From contig DATGLP010000019.1 in NCBI GenBank assembly GCA_035294085.1, positions 22,663 through 86,662 on the forward strand: DNA of 64,000 nt, read 5' to 3'. A program made the position numbers and the translations under genes. This DNA is from Acidimicrobiales bacterium. Lineage in GTDB: Bacteria; Actinomycetota; Acidimicrobiia; Acidimicrobiales; Bog-793. The notes beneath the pieces were generated by a model that worked only from the letters and a program-made list of their open reading frames with translations, did no database searches and was not told the origin of the DNA. Of this stretch, positions 29,901 to 39,257 are shown piece after piece. Numbering within the stretch: the first letter of the stretch is position 1; every line of letters starts with the position of its first letter.

Positions 29901-31509
29901 CCGCTACTCGACGCCGGGCGTCGGCCTCATCTCGCCGCCGCCGCACCACGACATCTACTCGATCGAGGACCTCGCCCAGCTGATCTACGACCTGAAGAAC
30001 GCCAACCCCGCGGCGCGCGTCCACGTGAAGCTCGTCGCCGAGGTGGGGGTCGGGACCGTGGCGGCCGGCGTGGCGAAGGCGCACGCCGACGTCGTCCTCA
30101 TCTCCGGCCACGACGGCGGGACGGGCGCGGCGCCCCTCACCTCCATCAAGCACGCCGGTGCCCCCTGGGAGCTCGGCCTCGCCGAGACGCAGCAGACCCT
30201 CGTGCGCAACGGGCTGCGGGACCGCATCGTCGTGCAGGTCGACGGCCAGATGAAGACCGGGCGCGACGTCGTCGTCGCGGCCCTGCTCGGCGCCGAGGAG
30301 TTCGGCTTCGCGACGGCCCCCCTCGTCGTGTCGGGCTGCGTCATGATGCGCGTCTGCCACCTCGACACCTGCCCGGTCGGCATCGCCACGCAGAACCCGG
30401 AGCTGCGCCGGCGCTTCACGGGGCGGCCGGAGTTCGTGGAGAACTTCTTCACCTTCATCGCCGAGGAGGTGCGCGAGCACCTCGCCGCGCTCGGCTTCCG
30501 CTCGCTCGAGGAGGCCGTCGGCCACGTCGAGTGCCTCGACGTGGCCCGGGCCCTCGACCACTACAAGGCGTCCGGCCTCGACCTCACGCCGCTGCTCGCC
30601 CCGGCCGAGTCGGTGCACGGCCCGTGCGCGCTCCACCGGGTCCGCCCCCAGGAGCACGGCCTTGAGCGCGCGCTCGACAACGAGCTCATCGCCGCGTCGC
30701 GCGAGGCCCTCGAGCGCGGCGCGCCGGTCGAGATCGAGCGCCCCGTGCGCAACGTGCACCGGACGATCGGGACGATGCTCGGCCACGAGGTGACGCGCCG
30801 GTACGGGGCGAAGGGGCTGCCGGACGGCACGATCCGCATCCGCCTCACCGGCTCGGCGGGCCAGAGCCTCGGCGCGTTCCTCCCGAGAGGGATCGAGATC
30901 ACGCTCTTCGGCGACGCGAACGACTACGTGGCCAAGGGCCTCTCGGGCGGCCGGGTCGTCCTCCGCCCGCCCGTCGGCTCCCCCTTTGCCCCCGAGGAGA
31001 ACATCATCGCGGGCAACGTCTGCGCCTACGGGGCGACGGCCGGCGAGCTGTTCGTCTCGGGCCGGGTGGGGGAGCGCTTCTGCGTGCGCAACTCCGGGGC
31101 GACGGCGGTCGTCGAGGGCGTCGGCGACCACGGCTGCGAGTACATGACGGGCGGCACCGTCGTCGTCCTCGGGCGCACGGGGCGGAACTTCGCGGCGGGG
31201 ATGTCGGGCGGCATCGCCTACGTCTACGACCCCGACGGGGCGTTCCCGAGCCGGGTGAACCGGGAGATGGTCTTCCTCGAGCCGCTCGACGAGGAGGACG
31301 AAGAGGTCGTCTCCTCGCTCCTCCACGCGCACCTCGAGCGCACCGGCTCGCCGCTCGCCAGCCGCCTCGTCGCCGGCGGGCGGGAGGTGCTCGGTCGCTT
31401 CGTCAAGGTGATGCCGAAGGACTACCGCCGCGTCCTCGAGGCGACGAGCCTGGCGATCGAGCGGGGGATGTCCGTCGAGGACGCCATCATGGCGGCCGCC
31501 CATGGCTGA
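26950..31509 (+). CDS. gltB: Glutamate synthase large subunit
   Basis: A 1519-residue enzyme converting glutamine and 2-oxoglutarate to two glutamates. The class II amidotransferase nucleophile is Cys19 after a short propeptide ([10 protein letters not shown]). The FMN/synthase barrel contains [21 protein letters not shown] and [16 protein letters not shown], and the iron-sulfur cysteines lie in [15 protein letters not shown] (3Fe-4S pattern). A C-terminal GXGXG beta-helix ends the protein. Start chosen at the ATG at 26950; the frame is open much further upstream by chance. Overlaps gltD by 8 bp. Confidence 0.97.
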   Translation: MDGSSTTGLYDARFEHDACGVAFVADLRRGPSHRIVELALDALENLAHRGAFGADPETGDGAGILLQLPHRFFAEVAGVDLPEPGRYASGIAFLPREPDGAARARAAIGELASEEGLRVLGWRPVPVELDVAGPGARRVAPSFWQAFVAPDPDGPHAKAAGLALERLAFVLRKRAERTVAGCYFPSLSTRTFVYKGMLATEQLRRFFPDISDPRVESALALVHSRFSTNTFPSWPLAHPYRLIAHNGEINTIGGNRNWMRAREALLRSRLIPGDLERICPILTPGASDSASFDEALELLHLGGRSIAHAILMMIPEAWENDAEMSPSLRAFYEYHGCLMEPWDGPAAVAFTDGTVIGALLDRNGLRPARYWVTDDGLVVLASEVGVLDVGSEHVVAKGRLQPGRMFLVDTAEGRIVDDAEVKETLAAAHPYGEWLERGLVRLADLPPRRVLVPQHGSLVPQQRLFGYSAEDLRLILAPMAMSRAEPVGSMGSDTPVAVLSDRPRLLFDYFTQLFAQVTNPPLDAIREELVTSLAGTIGAEGNLLEPGPESCRQIVLEQPVIDNDALAKLLYVNEHGETPAFRSFVVDGLFEVGGGGAALEAALERICDEVLAAIEGGANVVVLSDRHANAELAPIPSLLLTSAVHHHLVRARARTRAGLVVESGDAREVHHLALLIGYGAAAVNPYLAIETVADLARRGELAGESERRAVQHYLKAASKGILKVMSKMGISTIASYTGAQVFEAIGLDEGLVERYFTGTTSRLGGIGLEEIAAEVARRHALAFHASPGRLAHRELEVGGEYQWRREGEYHLFNPRTVFKLQHATRAKRYEIFKEYTRLVDDQSERLATLRGLLRLRTGPDAPRPPVPLEEVEPVESIVRRFATGAMSYGSISAEAHETLAIAMNRLGGKSNTGEGGEDPARYVPDPNGDSRRSAIKQVASGRFGVTSEYLVNADDLQIKMAQGAKPGEGGQLPGHKVYPWIAATRYSTPGVGLISPPPHHDIYSIEDLAQLIYDLKNANPAARVHVKLVAEVGVGTVAAGVAKAHADVVLISGHDGGTGAAPLTSIKHAGAPWELGLAETQQTLVRNGLRDRIVVQVDGQMKTGRDVVVAALLGAEEFGFATAPLVVSGCVMMRVCHLDTCPVGIATQNPELRRRFTGRPEFVENFFTFIAEEVREHLAALGFRSLEEAVGHVECLDVARALDHYKASGLDLTPLLAPAESVHGPCALHRVRPQEHGLERALDNELIAASREALERGAPVEIERPVRNVHRTIGTMLGHEVTRRYGAKGLPDGTIRIRLTGSAGQSLGAFLPRGIEITLFGDANDYVAKGLSGGRVVLRPPVGSPFAPEENIIAGNVCAYGATAGELFVSGRVGERFCVRNSGATAVVEGVGDHGCEYMTGGTVVVLGRTGRNFAAGMSGGIAYVYDPDGAFPSRVNREMVFLEPLDEEDEEVVSSLLHAHLERTGSPLASRLVAGGREVLGRFVKVMPKDYRRVLEATSLAIERGMSVEDAIMAAAHG

Positions 31510-33007
31510 CCCCCGCGGCTTCCTCAAGGTCGGGCGCGAGGGCCCCGAGCGGCGCCCGGTGGCCGAGCGGGTGCGCGACTGGCGCGAGGTCTACCGCCCG
31601 TTCCCGAAGGACAAGCTGCGCGCCCAGGCGTCGCGCTGCATGGACTGCGGGATCCCCTTCTGCCACGAGGGCTGCCCGCTCGGGAACCTCATCCCGGACT
31701 GGAACGACCTCACCTGGCGCGACCGCCTCGACGACGCGAGCGAGCGCCTGCACGCGACGAACAACTTCCCGGAGTTCACCGGACGGCTCTGCCCGGCACC
31801 CTGCGAGGCGGCCTGCGTCCTCGGCATCGCCTCGGACCCCGTCACGATCAAGCAGGTCGAGTACGAGCTCGCCGAGTGGGCCGCGGGCCGCGGCCTCGCA
31901 CCGGTCGTCCCGAGCGCTCCGACCGGTCGCTCCGTCGCCGTCGTCGGCTCCGGCCCCGCCGGGCTCGCGGCCGCCCAGCAGCTCACCCGGGCGGGCCACC
32001 GCGTGGTGGTCTTCGAGCGCGCCGAGCGCATCGGCGGCCTCCTGCGCTACGGCGTCCCGGAGTTCAAGCTCGAGAAGGCGGTCATCGACCGGCGCCTCGC
32101 CCAGATGGTGGCGGAGGGCACCGAGCTGCGGGTGCGGACGGCGGTCGGCGAGGGGGCCCGCGGCGAGGTCCCCGGTGCCGCGGCGGCCGACGCCACCGTC
32201 GTGCCCGCCGAGCGCCTCGTCGAGTCCTTCGACGCGGTCGTGCTCGCCATCGGCGCGACGCGCCCGCGCGACCTCGCGGTCCCGGGGCGCCAGCTTCGTG
32301 GCGTGCACTTCGCCATGGAGTACCTGAAGGGGGCGAACCTCACCTGCGAGGGCACCCGCGAGACGCCGCCGATCAGCGCGGCGGGCCGCCACGTCGTCAT
32401 CATCGGAGGCGGCGACACCGGCGCCGACTGTCTCGGCACGGTCCACCGCCAGGGCGCGGCGTCGGTGCACCAGCTCGAGATCCTCCCCGAGCCGCCGACG
32501 ACCCGGCCGCCCGAGACCCCGTGGCCGACCTGGCCGGCGATCCTGCGCCTCGCCGCCGCCCACGAGGAGGGCGGCGAGCGGCTCTACTCGGTCGCCACCT
32601 CGGAGCTCGTCGACGACGGGACGGGGGCGGTCGGCGCGCTGCGGGCCGAGCGCGTCGAGCGCCAGGTCGTGGACGGCCGACCGGCGTTCGTGCCGGTTCC
32701 CGGCGGCGCGCTGGAGCTGCGAGCCGAGCTCGTCCTGCTCGCGCTCGGCTTCCTCGGTCCCGAGCGGACCGGGGTGGTGGCCGAGCTCGGCCTCGAGCTC
32801 GACGAGCGCGGCACCATCGCCGTCGACGGCTCGTTCATGACGAGCCGGCCGGGCGTGTTCGCCTGCGGTGACGCGGCGCGCGGCCAGAGCCTCGTCGTCT
32901 GGGCGATCGCCGAGGGCCGCTCGGCCGCGGCCGCGGTCGATCGCTACCTCACGGGATCGAGCGACCTCCCCGCGCCGCTGCGTCCGGGGGCGCGCGCGCT
33001 GGCATGA
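31502..33007 (+). CDS. gltD: Glutamate synthase small subunit
   Basis: A 501-residue FAD/iron-sulfur subunit passing NADPH electrons to GltB. N-terminal cysteine clusters [17 protein letters not shown] and [12 protein letters not shown] bind 4Fe-4S centres. The FAD motif [13 protein letters not shown] is at about 143-155, the NADPH motif [12 protein letters not shown] at about 302-313, and a late [17 protein letters not shown]. Typical length for the family. Confidence 0.96.
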   Translation: MADPRGFLKVGREGPERRPVAERVRDWREVYRPFPKDKLRAQASRCMDCGIPFCHEGCPLGNLIPDWNDLTWRDRLDDASERLHATNNFPEFTGRLCPAPCEAACVLGIASDPVTIKQVEYELAEWAAGRGLAPVVPSAPTGRSVAVVGSGPAGLAAAQQLTRAGHRVVVFERAERIGGLLRYGVPEFKLEKAVIDRRLAQMVAEGTELRVRTAVGEGARGEVPGAAAADATVVPAERLVESFDAVVLAIGATRPRDLAVPGRQLRGVHFAMEYLKGANLTCEGTRETPPISAAGRHVVIIGGGDTGADCLGTVHRQGAASVHQLEILPEPPTTRPPETPWPTWPAILRLAAAHEEGGERLYSVATSELVDDGTGAVGALRAERVERQVVDGRPAFVPVPGGALELRAELVLLALGFLGPERTGVVAELGLELDERGTIAVDGSFMTSRPGVFACGDAARGQSLVVWAIAEGRSAAAAVDRYLTGSSDLPAPLRPGARALA

Positions 33008-33201
33008 GCGAGGGCGAGCTCGCCGCGATCGTCGGCGAGCTGCGCGCGCTCAGCGAGCGCCTCGACGACGTCGCCCTCGACGCCCTGCGCCGTGCGGCCG
33101 AGGCCGGCGCGACGGCTCGGCCACCGCTCGAGCGGCGCGTCACCCGGGCGCGCCACGCCATCGAGCGCGCGATCGCGCTGCTCGGCGGCGAGGAGGCCTG
33201 A
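33004..33201 (+). CDS. Small helical protein of unknown function
   Basis: A 65-residue protein with ATGA overlap to the gltD stop, so probably translated with it. It is almost entirely helix-forming (LAAIVGELRALSERLDDVA, then RRVTRARHAIERAIALLGG). No family recognised; the overlap and codon pattern support a real gene. Confidence 0.55.
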   Translation: MSEGELAAIVGELRALSERLDDVALDALRRAAEAGATARPPLERRVTRARHAIERAIALLGGEEA

Positions 33202-33232
33202 GGCGGTCCTCGCCTCAGCGGCCGCGTGCGGC

Positions 33233-33238
33233 CATGAT
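33233..33238 (+). promoter_or_regulatory. -10-like element of the cupin gene
   Basis: CATGAT, 6 nt before the ATG at 33245; a weaker match but with the usual leaderless spacing. Confidence 0.35.
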
Positions 33239-33244
33239 GTCGAC

Positions 33245-33595
33245 ATGGACAAGCACGAGCACGACGAGCGGCCCTGGGGTTCCTACACCGTCCTCGACGA
33301 CGCCCCCGACCACAAGGTGAAGCGCATCACCGTGCGGCCGGGCGAACGCCTCAGCTACCAGCGGCACGCGAGGCGCTCGGAGCACTGGTTCGTCGTTCGC
33401 GGGCGGGGCACGGTCACCCTCGACGGCGCCGAGCACGCCGTCGGGCCCGGCTCGGCGATCGACGTCCCGGCGGGCACCGCCCACCGCGTCGCCAACGGGG
33501 GGGAGGACGACCTCGTCTTCGTCGAGGTCCAGCACGGGGAGTACTTCGGCGAGGACGACATCGTGCGGCTCGAGGACGACTACGGCCGCGGCTGA
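33245..33595 (+). CDS. Cupin, mannose-6-phosphate isomerase type II-like
   Basis: A 116-residue single cupin domain. It matches the C-terminal isomerase domain of ManC-type proteins: RPWGSYTVLDD, KRITVRPGERLSYQRHARRSEHWFVVRGRG, then PAGTAHRVANGG. The His/Glu positions of the metal site (QRHxxRSEHW, E at VEVQHGE) are present. It could interconvert mannose-6-P and fructose-6-P, which would feed PIM mannosylation, but small homologues are often unassigned. It converges with the LOG gene, overlapping by 16 bp. Confidence 0.8.
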   Translation: MDKHEHDERPWGSYTVLDDAPDHKVKRITVRPGERLSYQRHARRSEHWFVVRGRGTVTLDGAEHAVGPGSAIDVPAGTAHRVANGGEDDLVFVEVQHGEYFGEDDIVRLEDDYGRG

Positions 33596-34701
33596 CGGCC
33601 GCCGCTGCCCGCCGCGCCGCCGGGCGGCTGCACGAGGGCGTTGAGGGCGTCGATGAGCTGGCGGAGCCGGCCGTGGTGGGCACGGTCGAACTCGAGGGCG
33701 ATCCGCTCGAGCTCGAGGTGGTCGCCGTCCGCCCGCTCGGCCGGCAGCGGCGGCGTCCGCCAGATCCCCCGCGGCGAGCAGATGTCGGCGAACGCCTCGG
33801 ACAGCATGGCGAGCTCCTCGTCGTCGGGGGCCTTGCGCAGGCGGATGACCATCACGCGCTCGACGAAGCGGCGCGAGTGGTAGTTGGCGTGGAACCCGGT
33901 CAGCTCGGCGATCGCCTCGTCGACGTCGTCGGTGATGCGGTAGAGGGCGCTGTCGAGCAGGTCCGCGAGGCCGCGGGCGTACACCTGGGTCTGGACGAAG
34001 GACTCCCACGCCTTCCAGTAGGAGTCGCCGGGGGGGTCCATGAGGACGATCGGCGCCGGCTCGGCCTTGCCGGTCTGGAGCAAGGTCAGCAGCTCGAAGC
34101 ACTCGTCGAGGGTGCCGAAGCCGCCGGGGAGGACGAGGAAGCCGGTCGACTCCTTCATGAGCATCAGCTTGCGGGTGAAGAAGTACTTCATCTCGACGAG
34201 CTTCTCGTCGTCCGCGATCCACGAGTTCGGCTCGGACTCGAAGGGCAGGCGGATGTTGACGCCGATGGTCATGTGCCGCCCGGCCCCTTCGTTGCCCGCG
34301 GCCATGATGCCGGGGCCGGCGCCGGTGACGACCATCCAACCGGCCGCCGCCATCCGCCGGGCGAGCTCGCGCGCGAGCGTGTAGAGGCGGTCCGTCGGCG
34401 CGGCGCGCGCCGAGCCGAACAGGGTGACCTTCGGCACGTCCCGGTAGGGAGCGAACATCTTGAAGGCCTCGCTCATCTCGGCGAGCGCCGAGCGAGCGAT
34501 CTTCAGGTCGAGGCGGTCCGCGTCGGCGTGGACGAGGTCGAGCGCGGCGAGGAGCAGCGAGCGCAGGACGTCGCGGTTGCGGCGCACACCCGTCGAGTCG
34601 AGGAGCGCCTCGACGAGCGCAGGCCGGTCGATCGGCGCCGCGACCTCCCGGCGGACGATCGGCTCGCCGCGCTCGCCGGGCGAGCTTCGTCGCTCGCTCA
34701 C
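33580..34701 (-). CDS. LOG-family Rossmann-fold protein
   Basis: A 373-residue protein. The LOG signature is clear: VTGAGPGIMAAGNEGA and VLPGGFGTLDECFE (PGGxGTxxE). LOG enzymes remove ribose phosphate from nucleotides (cytokinin-activating in plants and some bacteria); longer proteins like this are not characterised. It has extra helical segments of about 90 residues at each end. Starts with GTG at 34701 overlapping the pgl stop; last gene of the pentose-phosphate operon. Confidence 0.85.
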   Translation of the reverse strand: MSERRSSPGERGEPIVRREVAAPIDRPALVEALLDSTGVRRNRDVLRSLLLAALDLVHADADRLDLKIARSALAEMSEAFKMFAPYRDVPKVTLFGSARAAPTDRLYTLARELARRMAAAGWMVVTGAGPGIMAAGNEGAGRHMTIGVNIRLPFESEPNSWIADDEKLVEMKYFFTRKLMLMKESTGFLVLPGGFGTLDECFELLTLLQTGKAEPAPIVLMDPPGDSYWKAWESFVQTQVYARGLADLLDSALYRITDDVDEAIAELTGFHANYHSRRFVERVMVIRLRKAPDDEELAMLSEAFADICSPRGIWRTPPLPAERADGDHLELERIALEFDRAHHGRLRQLIDALNALVQPPGGAAGSGGRQPRP

Positions 34702-35402
34702 CGCCCCGCCGCCGTGTGCAGGCCGGCGGCCGCCTCGGCGCTCACGAGCCACACGACCCGGTGCGCGCTGACCCGCGCTGCGGGGAGGTCCTCGCCGCCA
34801 GCCACCGCCGCGAGCGCGGGCGCGCGCGAGGGCTCGATCACGGTGAAGACCACGAGTCCGCAGCGCGCGATCGCGCCGAGGGTGAGGCTGAGGCGCGAGA
34901 AGCGGTTCGTGCCGCTCGGGTCCTCGTTCGCCACGACGAGGCGTTCCGGCGGCGCGTCGAGGCCGGCCGAGCCCGGGAAGAGCGACGCGGTGTGTCCGTC
35001 GGGCCCGAGCCCGAGCTGGAGGAGGTCGGGTAGTCCGTGCGCGCGAAGGAGCGCCTCGTAGGCCGCGGGCCCGGCCTCGCACGACATCGGGTGGAACCCG
35101 GCCAGCTCGCCGACGTGGGCGCCGAGGGACCGACGGACGAGCTCGGCGTTGGCATCGGGGGACGTCGGCTCGACGCAGCGCTCGTCGGCGAAGTAGCACG
35201 CCACGCGCGACCAGGGGAGGGGCTCGCGGGCGAGGCGCTCGAAGCACGCCCGCCCCGACTGGCCGCCCGAGCAGCCGAGGCGGAACGGTCGGCCGTCCTC
35301 GCGCCTGGCGAGGACGGCCGCGCACTCCTCGCGCACGAGCCGGGCGAACGCGTCGGGCACGTCGTCCACGACGCGCCACTCGCCTCGGGCAGGGGTGCTC
35401 AC
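34698..35402 (-). CDS. pgl: 6-phosphogluconolactonase
   Basis: A 234-residue enzyme hydrolysing 6-phosphogluconolactone. Family blocks are LGCSGGQSGRACFERLA (substrate phosphate loop), ACYFADERCVEPTSPDAN, and LGLGPDGHTASLFPGS. Translationally coupled: GTG start at 35402 overlaps the zwf stop, and its stop overlaps the LOG start. Confidence 0.93.
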   Translation of the reverse strand: MSTPARGEWRVVDDVPDAFARLVREECAAVLARREDGRPFRLGCSGGQSGRACFERLAREPLPWSRVACYFADERCVEPTSPDANAELVRRSLGAHVGELAGFHPMSCEAGPAAYEALLRAHGLPDLLQLGLGPDGHTASLFPGSAGLDAPPERLVVANEDPSGTNRFSRLSLTLGAIARCGLVVFTVIEPSRAPALAAVAGGEDLPAARVSAHRVVWLVSAEAAAGLHTAAGR

Positions 35403-36943
35403 GGGTTGCGCCAGTGACGGCCGGTCGACTCGATGAGGCGGTCGGCCTCGACGGGACCGTAGGTCCCCGCGACGTAGCGGGAGAGGGGGACGTCGTCGCC
35501 GGCGAAGGCCGCCTGGAGGGGGGCGACGATCTTCCAGGCCTGCTCGACCTCGTCGCTTCGGATGAAGAGCATCGGGTCGCCGGTCATCGCATCGAGGAGG
35601 AGGCGCTCGTAGGCGTCCTGGGGCGGGCCGGGGAAGGCGTCCTGGTAGGAGAAGGCCATCTCGACGCTTCGCACCTCGAAGCTCGGACCGGGCACCTTCG
35701 CGCCGAACGACAGGGTGACGCCCTCGTCGGGCTGGATCCGCAGCGTCAGCGCGTCCGGTCGCAGCCCCCGGGTGAGGCGGCCGGCGAACGCGAGGTGCGG
35801 CGGCCGCTGGAAGGTCATCGTCACCTGCGTCGCGCGCTTGCGGAGCCGCTTGCCCGTGCGCACGAAGATCGGGACGCCCGCCCAGCGCCAGTTCTCCACC
35901 GCGAGCTCCATCGCGACGTAGGTCTCGGTGCGCGAGGCGGGGTCGACCCCCTCCTCCTCCCGGTAGCCGGGCACGGGCTGGCCGTCGATCGAGCCGGCCA
36001 CGTACTGCGCGCGCACGGCGCGCGTCGCCTCCTCCTCGGGGGAGGGAATGACGACGGCGCGCAGCAGCTTCACCTTCTCGTCGCGGATCGCGGCCGCATC
36101 CATGGTGGTCGGTGGCTCCATCAAGGTGAGCGACAGCACCTGCATGACGTGGTTCTGCACGATGTCGCGCAGTGCGCCGGCGCTCTCGTAGAAGGCGCCG
36201 CGGTGCTCGACGCCGAGCGACTCGGCGACCGTCACCTGGACGTGGTCGACGTAGCGACGGTTCCAGATCGGCTCGAAGATGGCGTTCGCGAAGCGGAGCG
36301 CGAGGACGTTCTGGACCGTCTCCTTGCCCATGTAGTGGTCGATCCGGAAGATCTGCTCCTCGTCGAAGTGCTCGTGGAGGGCGGCATCGAGTTCGCGGGC
36401 GCTCGCCAGGTCGAGGCCGAAGGGCTTCTCGACGACGAGGCGCGCGAAGCTGCCGCCGGGTCCCGGTCTGCTCGCGCCGTGGCGCGCCAGCCCGGCGGCG
36501 ACGGCCGCGAACTGCGAGGGAACCGTGGCGAGGTAGTAGACGCGGTTGCCCGAGGTCCCCACCGACGCGTCGAGCTCGCCGAGCAGGGCGGCCAGGCGAG
36601 CGAAGGTGGCGTCGTCCCCGTAGTCGCCCTGCAGGTAGCGGAAGCGGTCGACGAGGTGGCGCCAGCGCGCGCCGTTCGGCTCCTCGGCCGCGTCGAGACA
36701 TGCCTTGCGGAAGTCGTCGTCGCTCATCGGCGAGCGCGCCACGCCGACGACGCACAGGCGCGTCGGCAGCGCGTCGCGCTCGGCGAGCTTGGCGAGCGCC
36801 GGGAGGATCTTCCGATGGGCGAGGTCGCCGGAGGCGCCGAAGACGACGAGGACGAGCGGGTCCGGGCGACGTGCCGACGCAGGACCGCCCGGCCCGCCGG
36901 CGCGCGCGCCCTCCTCGCCCGCCACGGGCGCGTCCGCGGTCAC
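35399..36943 (-). CDS. zwf: Glucose-6-phosphate 1-dehydrogenase
   Basis: A 514-residue NADP-dependent enzyme opening the oxidative pentose phosphate pathway. The coenzyme loop GASGDLAHRKI is at about 36-46. The catalytic region RIDHYMGKETVQN holds the active-site histidine pair pattern, with EKPFG before it. The GTG at 36943 overlaps the gnd stop. The first 28 residues are a Gly/Ala-rich tail. No opcA, the usual actinobacterial activator, lies between zwf and pgl. Confidence 0.95.
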   Translation of the reverse strand: MTADAPVAGEEGARAGGPGGPASARRPDPLVLVVFGASGDLAHRKILPALAKLAERDALPTRLCVVGVARSPMSDDDFRKACLDAAEEPNGARWRHLVDRFRYLQGDYGDDATFARLAALLGELDASVGTSGNRVYYLATVPSQFAAVAAGLARHGASRPGPGGSFARLVVEKPFGLDLASARELDAALHEHFDEEQIFRIDHYMGKETVQNVLALRFANAIFEPIWNRRYVDHVQVTVAESLGVEHRGAFYESAGALRDIVQNHVMQVLSLTLMEPPTTMDAAAIRDEKVKLLRAVVIPSPEEEATRAVRAQYVAGSIDGQPVPGYREEEGVDPASRTETYVAMELAVENWRWAGVPIFVRTGKRLRKRATQVTMTFQRPPHLAFAGRLTRGLRPDALTLRIQPDEGVTLSFGAKVPGPSFEVRSVEMAFSYQDAFPGPPQDAYERLLLDAMTGDPMLFIRSDEVEQAWKIVAPLQAAFAGDDVPLSRYVAGTYGPVEADRLIESTGRHWRNP

Positions 36944-37851
36944 TGGCCAGCCTCGCGACGGACGACGGCGTGCCCGCCGAACTGGTTGCGCAGCGCGGCG
37001 AGCAGACGCGCCCCGAACGAGTCGCGCTGGCGCGACTCGAAGCGCCGGTAGAGGGAGGCGGTGATGACCGGCGCCGGCACGCCGCGTGCGACCGCCTCCT
37101 CGACGGTCCAGCGTCCCTCGCCGGAGTCCTCGACGACGCCCTCGATCGACTCGAAGCCGGCGCCGGGGCGCAGCGCCGCCTCGGTGAGATCGAGGAGCCA
37201 GGAGCGTACGACCGAGCCGTAGCGCCAGATCGAGGCGATCTCGTGGAGGTCGAGGTCGAACTCGCTCGCCGCGGCCATGAGCTCGAAGCCCTCGGCGTAG
37301 GCCTGCATCAGGCCGTACTCGATCCCGTTGTGCACCATCTTCACGAAGTGGCCGGCGCCGACGGGACCGACGTGGGCGTAGCCGCCCTCGGGGGCGAGCG
37401 CGCGGAAGACGGGCTCGGCGAGGGCGACCGCCTCGTCGCTGCCGCCGACCATGAGGCAGTAGCCCTCCTCCAGGCCCCACACGCCGCCGGACGTGCCCGC
37501 GTCGACGAAGTGGATCGCGCGTGCCGAGAGCGTCGCGGCGTAGGCCGCGGCCGTCTTGTAGTTCGAGTTGCCGCCGTCCACGACGACGTCGCCCGCCTCG
37601 AGGAGGTCGGCGAGGGCTGCCACGGTGTCGTCGGTCGGTTGGCCGGCGGGCACCATCACCCAGACGAGGCGGGGCCGGGGGAGCCTGGCGGCGAGCTCGG
37701 CGAGGCTCGCGACGGTCGGCACCCCCTTCGCCTCGAGCGCCTGGCGCGCCGGGGCACCGAGGTCGTAGCCGAGCACGTCGTGGCCGTGGCCGACGAGGCG
37801 CAGCGACATGTTCGCACCCATCCGTCCGAGGCCGACCATCCCGACGTGCAT
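36940..37851 (-). CDS. gnd: 6-phosphogluconate dehydrogenase, short decarboxylating type
   Basis: A 303-residue enzyme (the short GntZ/GndA class) converting 6-phosphogluconate to ribulose-5-phosphate. The Rossmann motif is GLGRMGANM, DGGNSNYK and VDAGTSGGVWGLEEGYCLMVGG follow, and the catalytic lysine lies in GAGHFVKMVHNGIEYG. Asp30 at the end of strand 2 (GYDLGAP) suggests NAD+ preference (inference). A GAGGGG site precedes the ATG. Confidence 0.93.
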   Translation of the reverse strand: MHVGMVGLGRMGANMSLRLVGHGHDVLGYDLGAPARQALEAKGVPTVASLAELAARLPRPRLVWVMVPAGQPTDDTVAALADLLEAGDVVVDGGNSNYKTAAAYAATLSARAIHFVDAGTSGGVWGLEEGYCLMVGGSDEAVALAEPVFRALAPEGGYAHVGPVGAGHFVKMVHNGIEYGLMQAYAEGFELMAAASEFDLDLHEIASIWRYGSVVRSWLLDLTEAALRPGAGFESIEGVVEDSGEGRWTVEEAVARGVPAPVITASLYRRFESRQRDSFGARLLAALRNQFGGHAVVRREAGQ

Positions 37852-37866
37852 CTGATCCCCTCCCGC

Positions 37867-39249
37867 TCAGGCGAGCTCGCCGGGGTCGCTCGCCGCGACG
37901 CGCAGCACCCGGCGCCCGTGGTGCACGAGGCTCTGGTAGTCGCCGATCGCCTGGGCGTCGATCAGGGTCGCGAAGTCGTAGGGGCGACCGGGGATCGGCA
38001 CACGCTCGGCGTGTGCGCGCGCGACGACCTGGAGCGCGACGACGCTGTCCGGGCCACCCTTGTGGAGCTGACCCGTCGAGTGCAAGAAGCGCGGGCCGTA
38101 GCCCGCGGTCACCGCGAGGCCACCGTGGCGGTCCCGGATCGCCCGGCGTGCCGCCTCGAGGCGCTCCTCGCTGCCGTAGGGGAGGTACGCCTGGATGGCG
38201 ACGTAGTCGCCAGGACGCAGTGTGGCAGCGAGGAAGTCCTCGACGTCGGCCACCTCGGCCGCCGGCGGCGGCTCGAGGGGGAGCTTCGCGAGCACGGCGC
38301 TCGTGTTGGCCTTGGACTCCGCGACGTTCGGCTCGTCGAAGGGGTCGATCCGGAGAACGTGCCCCGCGACGGCGGTCGCCACCTCGAAGCGGGCGAAGGC
38401 ACCTCCGAGCTCGTGGGCCGCGTCGAAGCTGACGGGAAGGTGGAAGCGGTCGTCGCCGTCCTCGTCGTCGCTCGTGGGGACGGGCACGATGCCTCGGCCC
38501 TGCTTGCCCGTCGACTCGGCGATGAGCTGCTCGACCCACAGCCCGAACGGGCGCGCCCGCTCGTCGGTCCTTATCGTCGCCTTGTCGCGCCCCTCGAGTG
38601 CGGCGTCGGCCATCGCGAGGCCGAGCTCGACCGCCTCCAGGCGGTCGATGTCGAGGGCGCGACCGCACAGCTCGGCGACGTCGTAGCCGGCCAGTGCGGC
38701 CGGGACGAGGCCGAAGTAGCTGAGGACCGAGTAGCGACCCCCGATGTCGGGACGGTTGACGAAGATCCGGTTGACCCCGAGGGAGTCGGCTTCGCGGGCG
38801 AGGGGGGTCCCGGGGTCGGTGATGACCGCGTAGCGACGCAGGTCGCGAAGACGCTGGCGCGCCGCGGCGAAGAGGACCTCGGTCTCGAGGGTCGTCCCGG
38901 ACTTCGAGGAGACGAGGACGAAGGCGTCCTCGATCGGCGTCGCGGCGACGGTGTCGGGATCGGTCGTGTCGCACACGACGATCCTCCGGCCGCGCCACTC
39001 CGCGAAGGCCTCGGCGAAGGCGCCGAGGACGGCGGGGCCGAGCGACGATCCGCCCATGCCGAGGAGGACGACCCGGTCCTGGTCGATCGTCTCCGCCCAG
39101 CGACGCAGCTCGCGAGCCTCGCGCTCCATCTCCCGGGCAACCTCGAGCCAGCCGAGCCGGTCGCGAGAGACGTTCCCCGGCGGCCAGAGGGTGGCGTCGT
39201 GCGCCTCGAGGCGTCGCAGCAGCTCTCGCGGGTCGCGTCCGGTCACCAC
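37867..39249 (-). CDS. pgi: Glucose-6-phosphate isomerase
   Basis: A protein of about 460 residues with two SIS subdomains. LLGMGGSSLGPAVL binds the sugar phosphate, and VSSKSGTTLETEVLF and the Glu/His catalytic region (LHKGGPDSVVALQVV near the end) are visible. Two GTG codons, at 39249 and 39246, are both possible starts, 8-11 bp after tal. It resembles the PGI half of the fused transaldolase-PGI proteins of some bacteria; here the two genes are adjacent but separate. Confidence 0.9.
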   Translation of the reverse strand: MVTGRDPRELLRRLEAHDATLWPPGNVSRDRLGWLEVAREMEREARELRRWAETIDQDRVVLLGMGGSSLGPAVLGAFAEAFAEWRGRRIVVCDTTDPDTVAATPIEDAFVLVSSKSGTTLETEVLFAAARQRLRDLRRYAVITDPGTPLAREADSLGVNRIFVNRPDIGGRYSVLSYFGLVPAALAGYDVAELCGRALDIDRLEAVELGLAMADAALEGRDKATIRTDERARPFGLWVEQLIAESTGKQGRGIVPVPTSDDEDGDDRFHLPVSFDAAHELGGAFARFEVATAVAGHVLRIDPFDEPNVAESKANTSAVLAKLPLEPPPAAEVADVEDFLAATLRPGDYVAIQAYLPYGSEERLEAARRAIRDRHGGLAVTAGYGPRFLHSTGQLHKGGPDSVVALQVVARAHAERVPIPGRPYDFATLIDAQAIGDYQSLVHHGRRVLRVAASDPGELA

Positions 39250-39257
39250 GGGCGCTC

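Noticed and set aside
26824..31527. A 1,567-codon open frame antisense to gltB, and other very long frames opposite or within known genes.
   Set aside because: In DNA this GC-rich, stop codons are rare in unused frames. The antisense products are low-complexity Arg/Ala/Gly/Val sequences with no domains, while the sense strand encodes complete gltB.
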